Shown here piece after piece: positions 49,338 to 58,401 of a stretch of DNA of 59,111 nt. This DNA comes from Modestobacter caceresii. GTDB taxonomy: Bacteria; Actinomycetota; Actinomycetes; Mycobacteriales; Geodermatophilaceae. The notes under the pieces are model-generated. The model saw nothing but the letters and a program-made list of their open reading frames with translations. It did not search any database and was not told the DNA's origin. The stretch covers positions 1 through 59,111 of the forward strand of contig NZ_JPMX01000014.1 in NCBI RefSeq assembly GCF_000761485.1, given 5' to 3'. The position numbers were made by a program, and so were the translations under genes. The first letter of the stretch is position 1; every line of letters starts with the position of its first letter.

Positions 49338-52220
49338 GTGCCGCCCACCAAGACCACGAAGTCAGCCCCCAGCACCGGCGACCGCGCGCCGCGCAAGCGT
49401 GCCGCCGCGGCCGGAGGCAAGCCGCTGGTCATCGTGGAGTCGCCGACCAAGGCGAACAAGATCGCGGGCTACCTCGGCAGCGACTACGTCGTCGAGGCCA
49501 GCGTCGGGCACATCCGCGACCTGCCGCGCAACGCCGCCGACGTGCCGGCTGCGCACAAGGGCGAGTCCTGGGCCCGGCTGGGCGTCGACGTCGACAACGG
49601 CTTCGCCCCGCTCTACGTGGTCAGCCCCGACCGCAGGCAGCAGGTGACCCGGCTGAAGCAGCTGGTCAAGGAAGCGAGCGAGATCTACCTCGCCACCGAT
49701 GAGGACCGCGAGGGCGAGGCCATCGCCTGGCACCTGATCGACACGCTCAAGCCCACCGTGCCCGTCCGCCGGATGGTGTTCCACGAGATCACCCGCGAGG
49801 CGATCGCCCGCGCCGTGGCGAATCCGCGCGAGCTGGACACCGCGCTGGTCGACGCCCAGGAGACCCGCCGCATCCTCGACCGGCTCTACGGCTACGAGGT
49901 CTCCCCGGTGCTGTGGAAGAAGGTGCTGCCGAAGCTGTCGGCCGGCCGCGTGCAGTCGGTCGCCACCCGGATCGTGGTGGAGCGCGAGCGGGCCCGGATG
50001 CGGTTCACCGCCGCGGACTACTGGAGCCTCGACGGCCTGTTCGAGGTCGCCCAGCAGCGCGCCGGCGCCGACGCCGGTGAGCCGACGACCCTGCGGGCGC
50101 GGCTGGTGACCGTGGACGACAGCCGGGTGGCCACCGGCAAGGACTTCGACGCAGACACCGGCTCGGTGACCAGCAACGTCGTCCACCTCGACGAGGCCGG
50201 CGCCCGCGGCCTGGCAGCCCGGCTGGAAGGTCGCGCGGTCACGGTCAGCCGGGTCGACGAACGGGACTACACCCGCAAGCCCTACGCCCCCTTCATCACC
50301 TCGAGCCTGCAGATGGAGGCCGGCCGCAAGTTCGGCTGGTCGTCGGCCCAGGTGATGCGGGTGGCCCAGCGGCTGTACGAGAACGGCCACATCACCTACA
50401 TGCGGACCGACTCGACCAACCTGTCCAGCGAGGCGATCAGCGCCGCCCGCCGGCAGGCCGCCGAGCTGTACGGCGACGCCTACGTGCCGGCCGAGCCGCG
50501 CCGCTATGCGACGAAGGACAAGGGCGCCCAGGAGGCGCACGAGGCCATCCGTCCCGCCGGTGACTCCTTCCGCACGCCCGGCCAGCTGGCCGCGCAGCTG
50601 GCCCGCGACGAGTTCCGGCTCTACGAGCTCATCTGGCAGCGCACCGTCGCCTCCCAGATGGCCAACGCCGTGGGCAAGACGCTGAGCATCCGGCTCGCCG
50701 GCAGCTCCAGCACCGGTGAGGCCGTCGAGTTCACCGCCTCGGGCCGCACGATCACCTTCCCGGGGTTCCTGCGGGCCTACGTCGAGGGCAAGGACGAGGG
50801 GTCCGGCAACGACGACGAGGCCGACGACAGCGAGCGCCGGCTGCCCCGGGTCGAGCGCGGTCAGCAGCTGGACACCCGCGAGCTGGACCCCAAGGGGCAC
50901 ACCACCAGCCCGCCGGCCCGCTACACCGAGCCGAGCCTCACCGCCCGCCTGCAGGAGCTGCGGATCGGCCGGCCGTCGACCTACGCGTCGATCATGCAGA
51001 CCATCCAGGACCGCGGGTACGTGTGGAAGAAGGGCTCGGCGCTGGTGCCGACCTTCATCGCCTTCGCGGTGGTCAACCTGCTCGAGCAGCACTTCGGCCA
51101 GCTCGTCGACTACGACTTCACCGCCCTGCTGGAGGAGGAGCTCGACGAGATCGCCGCCGGTCAGCTCGGCCGGGTCGACTGGCTCACCGAGTTCTACTTC
51201 GGGGGCGAGGGCCAGCACGCCGGCGGCATCGGCGCCTCCGGTGGGCTGAAGTCCGTCATCGGTCAGCGGCTGGAGGAGATCGACGCCCGCGGCGTCAACT
51301 CCATCCCGCTGCGGGCGGTGGCGCCCAACGGCGACCCGGTCGTCGTGCGGGTCGGCCGGTACGGCCCCTACCTGCAGGCCGGCGGTGAGGACGGCGCCCG
51401 GGTGAGCATCCCCGAGGAGATCGCGCCCGACGAGCTGACCAGCGAGAAGGTCCTCGAGCTGCTCAACGCCCCCTCCTCGGACCGGGAGCTGGGCACCGAC
51501 CCGGAGTCCGGCTTCCCGGTGGCGGTGAAGGCCGGCCGGTACGGCCCCTACGTCACCACGCTGGTGCCCGAGGGCAGCAAGGAGACCCCGCGGACGGCCA
51601 GCCTGTTCAAGACCATGACGCCGGAGACGGTCACCCTGGAGCAGGCACTGCAGCTGCTCACCCTGCCGCGCTCGATCGGCAAGGACGCCGAGGGCGAGGA
51701 GATCCAGGCGCTCAACGGCCGCTACGGGCCCTACATCAAGAAGGGCACCGACTCGCGTTCGCTGGAGAGCGAGGAGGCGCTCTTCACCATCACCCTCGAC
51801 GAGGCGCTGGCGATCTTCGCCCAGCCCAAGCAGCGGGGCCGGGCCGCGGCCAAGGCGCCGCTCAAGGAGCTGGGCGCGGACCCGGTCAGCCAGGGCCAGG
51901 TCACGGTGCGCGAGGGCCGCTTCGGCCCCTACGTCACCGACGGCGAGCACAACGCCAGCCTGCGCAAGGGCGACGAGGTCGAGACGATCACCCTGGAGCG
52001 GGCGGCCGAGCTGCTCGCCGACCGCCGTGAGCGGGCACCGGTGAAGAAGAAGGCGGCCAAGAAGACCGCCGCGAAGAAGGCGCCGGCGAAGAAGGCGGCC
52101 GCCAAGAAGGCCACGGCGAAGAAGACGACGGCGAAGTCGACGACGGCGAAGTCGGCGGCGGCCGGGAAGACGGCGGAGACCGCAGCCGACGTCGCGGTCA
52201 AGGTGCCGGCCGGCAGCTGA
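49338..52220 (+). CDS. topA: DNA topoisomerase I
   Basis: Relaxes negative supercoils. The product has 960 residues. The TOPRIM domain begins KPLVIVESPTKANKIAGYLG and has ATDEDREGEAIAWHL. The catalytic Tyr is near residue 354 in ITYMRTDSTN. Several C-terminal repeats RYGPY (for example VGRYGPYLQAGG, AGRYGPYVTT, NGRYGPYIKK, EGRFGPYVTD) replace zinc fingers, as in other actinobacteria. A Lys/Ala-rich tail (about 904-950) should bind DNA. The GTG at 49338 is preceded by ACAGGAGCACC; the upstream open frame is not conserved. Confidence 0.97.
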   Translation: MPPTKTTKSAPSTGDRAPRKRAAAAGGKPLVIVESPTKANKIAGYLGSDYVVEASVGHIRDLPRNAADVPAAHKGESWARLGVDVDNGFAPLYVVSPDRRQQVTRLKQLVKEASEIYLATDEDREGEAIAWHLIDTLKPTVPVRRMVFHEITREAIARAVANPRELDTALVDAQETRRILDRLYGYEVSPVLWKKVLPKLSAGRVQSVATRIVVERERARMRFTAADYWSLDGLFEVAQQRAGADAGEPTTLRARLVTVDDSRVATGKDFDADTGSVTSNVVHLDEAGARGLAARLEGRAVTVSRVDERDYTRKPYAPFITSSLQMEAGRKFGWSSAQVMRVAQRLYENGHITYMRTDSTNLSSEAISAARRQAAELYGDAYVPAEPRRYATKDKGAQEAHEAIRPAGDSFRTPGQLAAQLARDEFRLYELIWQRTVASQMANAVGKTLSIRLAGSSSTGEAVEFTASGRTITFPGFLRAYVEGKDEGSGNDDEADDSERRLPRVERGQQLDTRELDPKGHTTSPPARYTEPSLTARLQELRIGRPSTYASIMQTIQDRGYVWKKGSALVPTFIAFAVVNLLEQHFGQLVDYDFTALLEEELDEIAAGQLGRVDWLTEFYFGGEGQHAGGIGASGGLKSVIGQRLEEIDARGVNSIPLRAVAPNGDPVVVRVGRYGPYLQAGGEDGARVSIPEEIAPDELTSEKVLELLNAPSSDRELGTDPESGFPVAVKAGRYGPYVTTLVPEGSKETPRTASLFKTMTPETVTLEQALQLLTLPRSIGKDAEGEEIQALNGRYGPYIKKGTDSRSLESEEALFTITLDEALAIFAQPKQRGRAAAKAPLKELGADPVSQGQVTVREGRFGPYVTDGEHNASLRKGDEVETITLERAAELLADRRERAPVKKKAAKKTAAKKAPAKKAAAKKATAKKTTAKSTTAKSAAAGKTAETAADVAVKVPAGS

Positions 52221-52239
52221 GCTCGGACGGAGGGCGCGG

Positions 52240-52983
52240 GTGGACGGCTGGGAGCAGCGGCGGACGTCGTTCGGCGCGGTCGCGGCCGACTACGCCGCCC
52301 TCCGGCCGACCTACCCGGCCGACGTGGTCGGGTTCCTGCTCGGCGACGCCCCGCGCCGGGTGCTCGACCTCGGTGCGGGCACCGGCCTGCTCACCGACCG
52401 CCTGGTTGCCGCCGGGCACGAGGTGGTCGCCGTCGACCTGTCCGGGGAGATGCTGGCGCAGCTGCGGGAGCGTCTGCCCCAGGTGCGTGCGGCCACCGGG
52501 GGAGCGGAGTCGATCCCACTGCCCGACTCCGACGTGGACGCCGTCGTCGCCGGGCAGGCCGCGCACTGGTTCGACGTCGTCCCCGCGGCCGCCGAGCTGC
52601 GCCGGGTGCTCCGGCGGGGCGGGGTGGTCGGCCTGGTCTGGAACACCCGGGACGAGCGGGTGCCGTGGGTGCGCGCCCTCGGTGAGCTGCTCGCCGACGA
52701 GGCCCGGGACCACGAGGCCGACCAGACGGTGGTGCACCGGTTCGCTGCCGAGCTGCCCGCCGAGGTGGCGGTGGCCGACTCCGCCGTCGCGCAGCGGGTG
52801 ACCCCCGAGCAGGTCGTCGCCGGCATCGGCACCCGCAGCTACGTGGCGATGATGTCCGACGACCGGCGGGCGGAGTTCCTCGGTCAGGTGCGTGAGCTGC
52901 TGGCCACCCATCCCGACACCCGGGGGTCCGCGCAGCTCGAGCTGCCGTACACCACCCGGGCGTACCGGCTCACCCCGCGCTGA
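52240..52983 (+). CDS. SAM-dependent methyltransferase
   Basis: A class I methyltransferase of 247 residues. The SAM loop is VLDLGAGTGLLTDRLVAAG, with VVAVDLSGEML as the second strand. GQAAHWFD is typical of the UbiE/Coq5-like (Methyltransf_11) group. The substrate is unknown. It starts with GTG 20 bases after topA and may ride on its transcript. Its last 14 bases overlap the next, convergent methyltransferase gene. Confidence 0.88.
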   Translation: MDGWEQRRTSFGAVAADYAALRPTYPADVVGFLLGDAPRRVLDLGAGTGLLTDRLVAAGHEVVAVDLSGEMLAQLRERLPQVRAATGGAESIPLPDSDVDAVVAGQAAHWFDVVPAAAELRRVLRRGGVVGLVWNTRDERVPWVRALGELLADEARDHEADQTVVHRFAAELPAEVAVADSAVAQRVTPEQVVAGIGTRSYVAMMSDDRRAEFLGQVRELLATHPDTRGSAQLELPYTTRAYRLTPR

Positions 52984-53788
52984 GCCCACGAGTCGGTCGG
53001 CGCCCGACGACGAACACCCGGCGGAAGGGGAGCACCGTCGTCCCGTCGGGGCGTGGGGGGTGTGCCCGACGCAGGGCGGCGGCGTACTCGGCGGTGAACT
53101 CGGCGGCGTCGGCTGGGGCGAGGCGCGCCAGCACCGGGCGGAGGACGGTGCCGGACACCCAGTGCAGGACCGGGTCCTCCCCGGTCAGCACGTGCAGGTA
53201 GGTGGTCTCCCAGGCATCGACGGCCAGTCCCGCCGCGGTGAGCACCTCCAGGTAGCCCGCCGGGTCCAGCACCGCACGCGGGTCCAGTGCGACCTCCGCA
53301 CCGGGGGAGAGCCGACCTGCCCACCGCGGACCGGTGATCAGCTCGGCCAGCAGTGCGTGGGTGGGTGCCCGCTGGTTGCCGGGCACCTGCACCGCGAGCC
53401 ATCCGCCGGGGGCCAGTGCGTCCGCCCAGCCCGGGAGCAGGTCGGCGTGCCCGGGCACCCAGTGCAGTGCGGCGTTGCTGACCAGCACGTCGACCGGCCC
53501 GTCCGGCCGCCAGTCGCGCAGGTCACGCTGGAGGAACGTCAGCCTGCCGGGCACGGCGTGGTCCGCGGCGGCCGCGAGCATCGCCGGTGAGCTGTCCACG
53601 CCGACGACCCGGGCGCCGGGCCAGCGCCGGGCCAGCGTGGCGGTGGCCGAGCCGTCGCCGCAACCGAGGTCCACGACCACCTTCGGGGCCTCCGCGCCGA
53701 TCCGGGCCAGCAGCTCCGCGAAGGGGCGGGCTCGCTCGCCGGCGAAGCGCAGGTAGGTGCCCGGGTCCCAGCTGCCGCGGTCGTCCAC
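52970..53788 (-). CDS. tam: Trans-aconitate 2-methyltransferase-like protein
   Basis: A SAM methyltransferase of 272 residues. The N-terminus WDPGTYLRFAGERARPFAELL and the SAM loop VVDLGCGDGSATATLA, with SNAALHWVPGHADLLPGW, match Tam enzymes, which methylate trans-aconitate formed spontaneously from cis-aconitate. Start GTG 53788. It is convergent with the other methyltransferase gene. A different small acid as substrate is possible. Confidence 0.88.
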   Translation of the reverse strand: MDDRGSWDPGTYLRFAGERARPFAELLARIGAEAPKVVVDLGCGDGSATATLARRWPGARVVGVDSSPAMLAAAADHAVPGRLTFLQRDLRDWRPDGPVDVLVSNAALHWVPGHADLLPGWADALAPGGWLAVQVPGNQRAPTHALLAELITGPRWAGRLSPGAEVALDPRAVLDPAGYLEVLTAAGLAVDAWETTYLHVLTGEDPVLHWVSGTVLRPVLARLAPADAAEFTAEYAAALRRAHPPRPDGTTVLPFRRVFVVGRRPTRGLSAG

Positions 53789-53864
53789 GGCCGCAGGCTA
53801 GCGCCGGAGGCACCTGGCCCGGAGGAGTGGAAATCGCCCGGACTCGTCGGTCCCGACCGGTACG

Positions 53865-56303
53865 GTGACCGAGCCGAGGCCACGACACGGCCACGTCCCG
53901 CGGCGCTCCGGTGCCGCCACACCCCGGGGGTCTTCGATCAGCTCCGACCCGACGGACCGCCCGTCCCCGGGTGGCTCGTCCGCTGCGACGCCGGCGGACG
54001 ACGGGAGCCGCCCGCCGCCCGGCGCCGCGCCAGGCTCGCGTGGTGTCGAGGACGACGGTGCCGGGACGGCACCGGCCGCAGTGCCCCCGGACGGGCTCCC
54101 GGCGGCCGGCGCACCCACCCCGGACAGCGCCGGCGTACCGCTGCTCTCGCCGCCGGACGACGCCCCGGGTGACGACCGGTCCGGCGCGGACGACGAGGAG
54201 CACCCCGGCGCCGGAGCGGTCGGTCAGGTCGCGAAGATGCGCGCGGTGCTGCGGGTGCGCGACTTCCGCAAGCTGTGGCTGTCCATGTCGCTGTCCAGCT
54301 TCGGCGACTGGCTCGGGCTGCTGGCGATCACCGCGACCGCCACCACGCTGGTCGACGGTTACATGGCCAGCAACCTGGCCCTCAGCGGCGTGCTGCTCTT
54401 CCGGCTGCTGCCGGCGCTCGTGCTCGGGCCGCTGGCCGGGGTCTTCGCCGACCGGTTCGACCGACGCAAGACGATGGTGCTCACCGACGTCTTCCGGTTC
54501 GGCCTCTTCGCCTCCATCCCGCTGGTCGACAACCTGATCTGGCTGTTCATCGCGCAGTTCCTCATCGAGGTGGTCAGCCTCTTCTGGACCCCGGCCAAGG
54601 ACGCCGCCGTCCCGAACATGCTCCGCAAGGACCAGTTGGAGCCGGCGAACCAGCTGTCCCTGATCACCACCTACGGGATCACCCCGGTGCTCGCCGGTGG
54701 CGTCTACGCGATGCTCAACACCTCCGGTGGCCGGCTGAGCCAGCTGCTCCCCGGGCTCGACCAGATCGCCCTCGCGCTCTACCTGAACGCGCTGACCTTC
54801 CTGGTCGCGGCCTTCGTGATCTGGAACCTGCCCTCGATCAGCGGTCGCCGGGCCGCCCGGCCCGAGGCGCCGCAGGAGAGCTTCCTCGGCTCGCTGAAGG
54901 CGGGCTTCTCCTTCGCCGGCCACACCCGTCTGGTCCGCGGGCTGATCCTCGGGATCACCGGGGCCTTCGCCGCTGCCGGCGCGATCATCGCGACCGGGCA
55001 GTTCTACGTGACCGCCCTCGGTGGGGGGCAGGCGGCCTACGGGCTGCTCTTCGGGGCGGTCTTCGTCGGCCTCGGCCTGGGCATCGGCCTGGGCCCCAGC
55101 ATCGCCCACGACCTCGCCCGGGAGCGGATCTTCGGGGTGGCCATCGTGGGCGCCGGGATCGCCGTGCTGCTCATGTCCTGGATCGCCACGTTGTGGGTGG
55201 CGCTGCTGCTGGTCGTGCTGATGGGCTTCTTCGCCGGCATCGCCTACCTGGCCGGCTTCACCCTGCTCGGCACGGAGGTAGACGACGCGATCCGAGGCCG
55301 CACGTTCGCGATCGTCCAGTCCCTCGTCCGCGCCTCGCTGATCCTCTCCCTCGCGACGGTGCCGATCGGCGTGGGCGTGATCGGTCAGAACCAGGTCGAC
55401 GTCGGCGTCCTGACGCTGGCGGTCACCGGGGAGCGGGTCATGCTCTTCGTGGCCGGCCTGCTGGCCGTCGGCGTCGGCGTGGTCGCCTACCGGCAGATGG
55501 ACGACGGCCGTCCGGTGCCGCTGCTGGCCGACGTCGTCACCGCTCTGCGCCGGGACACCACCGCGCGGCGTCGGCTGGCCGGGGGCGGGGTGTTCATCGC
55601 CTTCGAGGGCGGCGAGGGGGCGGGCAAGTCGACGCAGGTGCGCCGCCTGCAGGAGTGGCTGACCGGGGAGGGCCTGGTCGCCCGGACCACCCGCGAACCG
55701 GGCGGGACGGCGCTGGGCGGGAAGGTCCGGGCGCTCCTGCTGGACCCGGCCAGTGCCGGGCTGTCGCCGCGGGCCGAGGCCCTGATGTACGCCGCCGACC
55801 GCGCGCAGCACGTGCACGACGTCCTCCGCCCGGCGCTGGACGCAGGTGAGGTGGTGATCACCGACCGGTTCGTGGACAGCTCGCTGGCCTACCAGGGCGC
55901 CGGCCGCACGATCCCGATGGACGACGTCCGCTCGATCTCCCGCTGGGCCACCCAGGGGCTGCGGCCGGACCTCACCCTGCTCCTGGACCTGCCACCGGAG
56001 GTCGGCCTGGCCCGGGCCCGGGGGCGGGCCGCAGCAGACCGGCTGGAGTCGGAGTCGTTGGACTTCCACCAGCGGGTCCGCCGCACGTTCCTCGCCCTGG
56101 CCGAGGCCGAGCCCGACCGCTACCTGGTGCTCGACGCCCGTCGGCCACCGGAGGAGATCGCCGCCGCCATCCGCACCCGGGTGAGCGTGCTGCTGGAGGG
56201 CCTGCCGCTGCAGCAGCTCACGGCCGACGTCTCGGTGCCGCACAGCCGCCGCGGCGGCGACCACGTCGTCCAGACGGGGTCGACGCCCGACCTGCACCCC
56301 TGA
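53865..56303 (+). CDS. tmk: Fused MFS transporter / dTMP kinase
   Basis: One 812-residue chain. Residues 1-125 are a Pro/Ala/Asp-rich disordered tail. About 128-560 form a 12-helix MFS domain with LGPLAGVFADRFDRRKTMVLT. From about 575 a complete thymidylate kinase follows: P-loop FIAFEGGEGAGKSTQ, TTREPGGTALG, DRFVDSSLAYQGAGR and the LID with RGRAAADRLE. The kinase turns dTMP to dTDP and is essential. Such fusions occur in several actinobacteria. The GTG at 53865 is the first in frame; the disordered tail makes the exact start uncertain. Confidence 0.93.
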   Translation: MTEPRPRHGHVPRRSGAATPRGSSISSDPTDRPSPGGSSAATPADDGSRPPPGAAPGSRGVEDDGAGTAPAAVPPDGLPAAGAPTPDSAGVPLLSPPDDAPGDDRSGADDEEHPGAGAVGQVAKMRAVLRVRDFRKLWLSMSLSSFGDWLGLLAITATATTLVDGYMASNLALSGVLLFRLLPALVLGPLAGVFADRFDRRKTMVLTDVFRFGLFASIPLVDNLIWLFIAQFLIEVVSLFWTPAKDAAVPNMLRKDQLEPANQLSLITTYGITPVLAGGVYAMLNTSGGRLSQLLPGLDQIALALYLNALTFLVAAFVIWNLPSISGRRAARPEAPQESFLGSLKAGFSFAGHTRLVRGLILGITGAFAAAGAIIATGQFYVTALGGGQAAYGLLFGAVFVGLGLGIGLGPSIAHDLARERIFGVAIVGAGIAVLLMSWIATLWVALLLVVLMGFFAGIAYLAGFTLLGTEVDDAIRGRTFAIVQSLVRASLILSLATVPIGVGVIGQNQVDVGVLTLAVTGERVMLFVAGLLAVGVGVVAYRQMDDGRPVPLLADVVTALRRDTTARRRLAGGGVFIAFEGGEGAGKSTQVRRLQEWLTGEGLVARTTREPGGTALGGKVRALLLDPASAGLSPRAEALMYAADRAQHVHDVLRPALDAGEVVITDRFVDSSLAYQGAGRTIPMDDVRSISRWATQGLRPDLTLLLDLPPEVGLARARGRAAADRLESESLDFHQRVRRTFLALAEAEPDRYLVLDARRPPEEIAAAIRTRVSVLLEGLPLQQLTADVSVPHSRRGGDHVVQTGSTPDLHP

Positions 56304-56305
56304 AG

Positions 56306-56326
56306 GCCCCGTCCGACGCACGGGGC
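56306..56326. terminator. Hairpin after tmk
   Basis: GCCCCGT (56306-56312) pairs with ACGGGGC (56320-56326) across a 7-base loop, three bases behind the tmk stop. It is short and has no U-tract, so only partial termination before holB is likely. Confidence 0.45.
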
Positions 56327-56370
56327 GGGGCTCGGGGCGGGGCCGGGACCGACTGAGGGAGGATGACGAC

Positions 56371-57549
56371 GTGACGGTCGCTGGGGTGTGGGCCGACGTG
56401 GTGGGCCAGCCGGCGGTGGTGGCCGAGCTGCAGGCCGCGGTGGCCCAGCCGGGGGCGATGACCCACGCCTGGCTCTTCACCGGGCCGCCCGGCTCCGGGC
56501 GCTCGGTCGCCGCCCGCGCCTTCGCCGCTGCCCTGCAGTGCCCGGCCGGGGGTGACGGCACCTGCCACGCCTGCCGGACCGTGCTGGCCGGCAGCCATGC
56601 CGACGTGCACCGCGTCGTGCCCGAGGGGCTGTCCATCGGGGTCGCCGAGGTGCGGCAGATCGTCCGGACCGCGGGCCGGGCGCCGTCCCAGGGCCGCTGG
56701 CAGATCGTCGTGGTCGAGGACGCCGACCGGATGACCGAGCAGGCCTCCAACACCGTGCTGAAGATGCTGGAGGAGCCGCCGCCGCGGACGGTCTTCCTGC
56801 TCTGCGCGCCCTCGCTGCACCCTGACGACGTGCCGGTCACCATCCGCTCCCGCTGCCGGGTGGTGGCGCTGCGCACCCCGCGGATCGACGCGGTCACCGA
56901 GGTGCTGGTCCGCCGGGACGGCATCGACCCGGCCCTGGCCGCCTGGTCCGCGGCGGCCGCCGGCGGGCACGTCGGGCGGGCCCGGCACCTGGCCCAGGAC
57001 GAGTCGGCCCGGCTGGCGCGCAAGGCGGTGCTGGACATCCCGCTGTCGCTGGTCTCGCTCGCGGCCTGCCTGCACGCCGCCGACGACCTGGTCGGCACGG
57101 CCAAGGACGAGTCGGACAAGACCGTCGCCGAGGTCGACGCGGTCGAGACCGACGCCGTCAAGGCCAGCCTGGGTGTGGGCGCGCGCGGGCCGGGGGTGGC
57201 TGCCGCCAGTCGCGGGGCCGGTCAGCTCAAGGAGCTGGAGACGCGGCAGAAGCGGCGGGCCACCCGGATCGGCCGGGACTCCCTGGACCGGGCGCTGGTC
57301 GACCTGGCGGCGCTGTACCGGGACGCACTGGTGATCAGCTCGATGGCGGGGACGGCGGGGGAGCTGACGCTGCCGCTGGCCCACCCGGACCGCCGGGCCG
57401 AGGCGGTGGAGCTGGCCCGCCGGATCGGCGCCGAGGGGGCGCTGCGCCGGATCGACGCGGTGCTGGCCGCGCGCACCGCCCTGGAGCAGAACGTGAAGCC
57501 GCAGATCGCCGTGGAGGCGCTCACCGTCGCCCTCCGCCTGCCCGCCTGA
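56371..57549 (+). CDS. holB: DNA polymerase III subunit delta prime
   Basis: A clamp-loader subunit of 392 residues. The N-terminal AAA+ domain starts WADVVGQPAVVAELQAAV. The P-loop GPPGSGRS has Arg in place of Lys, as expected for a non-hydrolysing delta prime. VVVEDADRMTEQASNTVLKMLEEPP is the Walker B and sensor region. The zinc module CPAGGDGTCHACRTV has three cysteines where four are normal. The middle holds an Asp/Glu/Val-rich insert (about 235-285). tmk-holB order is conserved in actinobacteria. Confidence 0.95.
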   Translation: MTVAGVWADVVGQPAVVAELQAAVAQPGAMTHAWLFTGPPGSGRSVAARAFAAALQCPAGGDGTCHACRTVLAGSHADVHRVVPEGLSIGVAEVRQIVRTAGRAPSQGRWQIVVVEDADRMTEQASNTVLKMLEEPPPRTVFLLCAPSLHPDDVPVTIRSRCRVVALRTPRIDAVTEVLVRRDGIDPALAAWSAAAAGGHVGRARHLAQDESARLARKAVLDIPLSLVSLAACLHAADDLVGTAKDESDKTVAEVDAVETDAVKASLGVGARGPGVAAASRGAGQLKELETRQKRRATRIGRDSLDRALVDLAALYRDALVISSMAGTAGELTLPLAHPDRRAEAVELARRIGAEGALRRIDAVLAARTALEQNVKPQIAVEALTVALRLPA

Positions 57550-57621
57550 ACCGCCCCGCCACCCCGGCGGGGGTGTCGCAGGAGGGGGGGTGGCGGTGCC
57601 GTAAGCTCACTCGCGCAGTCC

Positions 57622-57694
57622 GCCGCCTTAGCTCAGTCGGTAGAGCGTCTCACTCGTAATGAGAAGGTCGTCGGTTCGATTCCGACAGGCGGCT
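57622..57694 (+). tRNA. tRNA-Thr (CGT)
   Basis: A 73-base cloverleaf. The acceptor stem GCCGCCT pairs with AGGCGGC, the D arm is GCTC/GAGC, the anticodon stem TCTCA/TGAGA encloses loop CTCGTAA, and GTTCGAT is the T loop. The anticodon CGT (57655-57657) reads ACG threonine codons. The terminal CCA is not encoded. Confidence 0.97.
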
Positions 57695-57783
57695 CCCCTT
57701 CCCCCTCCGTCTCCGATCCAGGTGGGCGCGCCTCGTCGGTGCGCCGCAGGAGGCCGGCGTCGACAGCGGTCCCCGGATGCGGA

Positions 57784-57815
57784 ACGGCGGCGCACCCGGG
57801 TGGGTGCGCCGCCGT
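57784..57815. terminator. Strong bidirectional hairpin between tRNA-Thr and ppa
   Basis: ACGGCGGCGCACCC (57784-57797) pairs perfectly with GGGTGCGCCGCCGT (57802-57815) over a 4-base loop. It lies behind ppa on the minus strand and behind the tRNA on the plus strand, so it can end both transcripts. Confidence 0.85.
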
Positions 57816-57852
57816 CTGGTCGGTGCGTGTCCGGCGAGGTCCGCCGGTGGGG

Positions 57853-58347
57853 TCAGTGCTGTCGGGGGGTGTCGATGGCGCGCTGCCGGGAGGCCTCGAT
57901 CTCGGCCTCGGCCTCGGCGCGCCCGACCCACTCGGCACCCTCGACCGACTTGCCCGGCTCGAGGTCCTTGTAGGTCTCGAAGAAGTGCTGGATCTCCAGC
58001 CGGTCGAACTCCGAGACGTCGTTGATGTCCTGGAGGTGGGCCATCCGGGGGTCGGTCGCCGGGACGGTGAGGACCTTGTCGTCCCCGCCGGCCTCGTCGG
58101 TCATCCGGAACATCCCGATGGCCCGGCAGGTGATGAGGCACCCGGGGAACGTCGGTTCCTCCAGGAGCACGAGGGCATCGAGTGGGTCACCGTCCATTCC
58201 GAGCGTCTCCTCGATGTACCCGTAGTCGGCGGGGTACCGGGTCGAGGTGAACAGCATCCGGTCCAGGCGGATGCGTCCGGTGGCGTGGTCCAGCTCGTAC
58301 TTGTTCCGCTGGCCCTTGGGGATCTCTACCGTCACGTCGAACTGCAC
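57853..58347 (-). CDS. ppa: Inorganic pyrophosphatase (family I)
   Basis: A soluble Mg2+-dependent pyrophosphatase of 164 residues. Landmarks are [28 protein letters not shown] and the active-site signature [11 protein letters not shown] with the catalytic Asp residues. It ends in an acidic helix. It removes pyrophosphate from biosynthesis in the cytoplasm, complementing the membrane pump HppA. Start GTG at 58347; divergent from the Ala/Glu-rich gene. Confidence 0.97.
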   Translation of the reverse strand: MQFDVTVEIPKGQRNKYELDHATGRIRLDRMLFTSTRYPADYGYIEETLGMDGDPLDALVLLEEPTFPGCLITCRAIGMFRMTDEAGGDDKVLTVPATDPRMAHLQDINDVSEFDRLEIQHFFETYKDLEPGKSVEGAEWVGRAEAEAEIEASRQRAIDTPRQH

Positions 58348-58401
58348 GCCGATAGTGTGTCGTACGACTGTCCGCCCCGTCGGCGGAGGTCACTCCAGGG
58401 G

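Noticed and set aside
52045-52160. Tandem DNA repeat rich in AAGAAG and GCC
   Set aside because: It is the coding sequence of the Lys/Ala tail of topoisomerase I, a low-complexity protein tail seen in actinobacteria.
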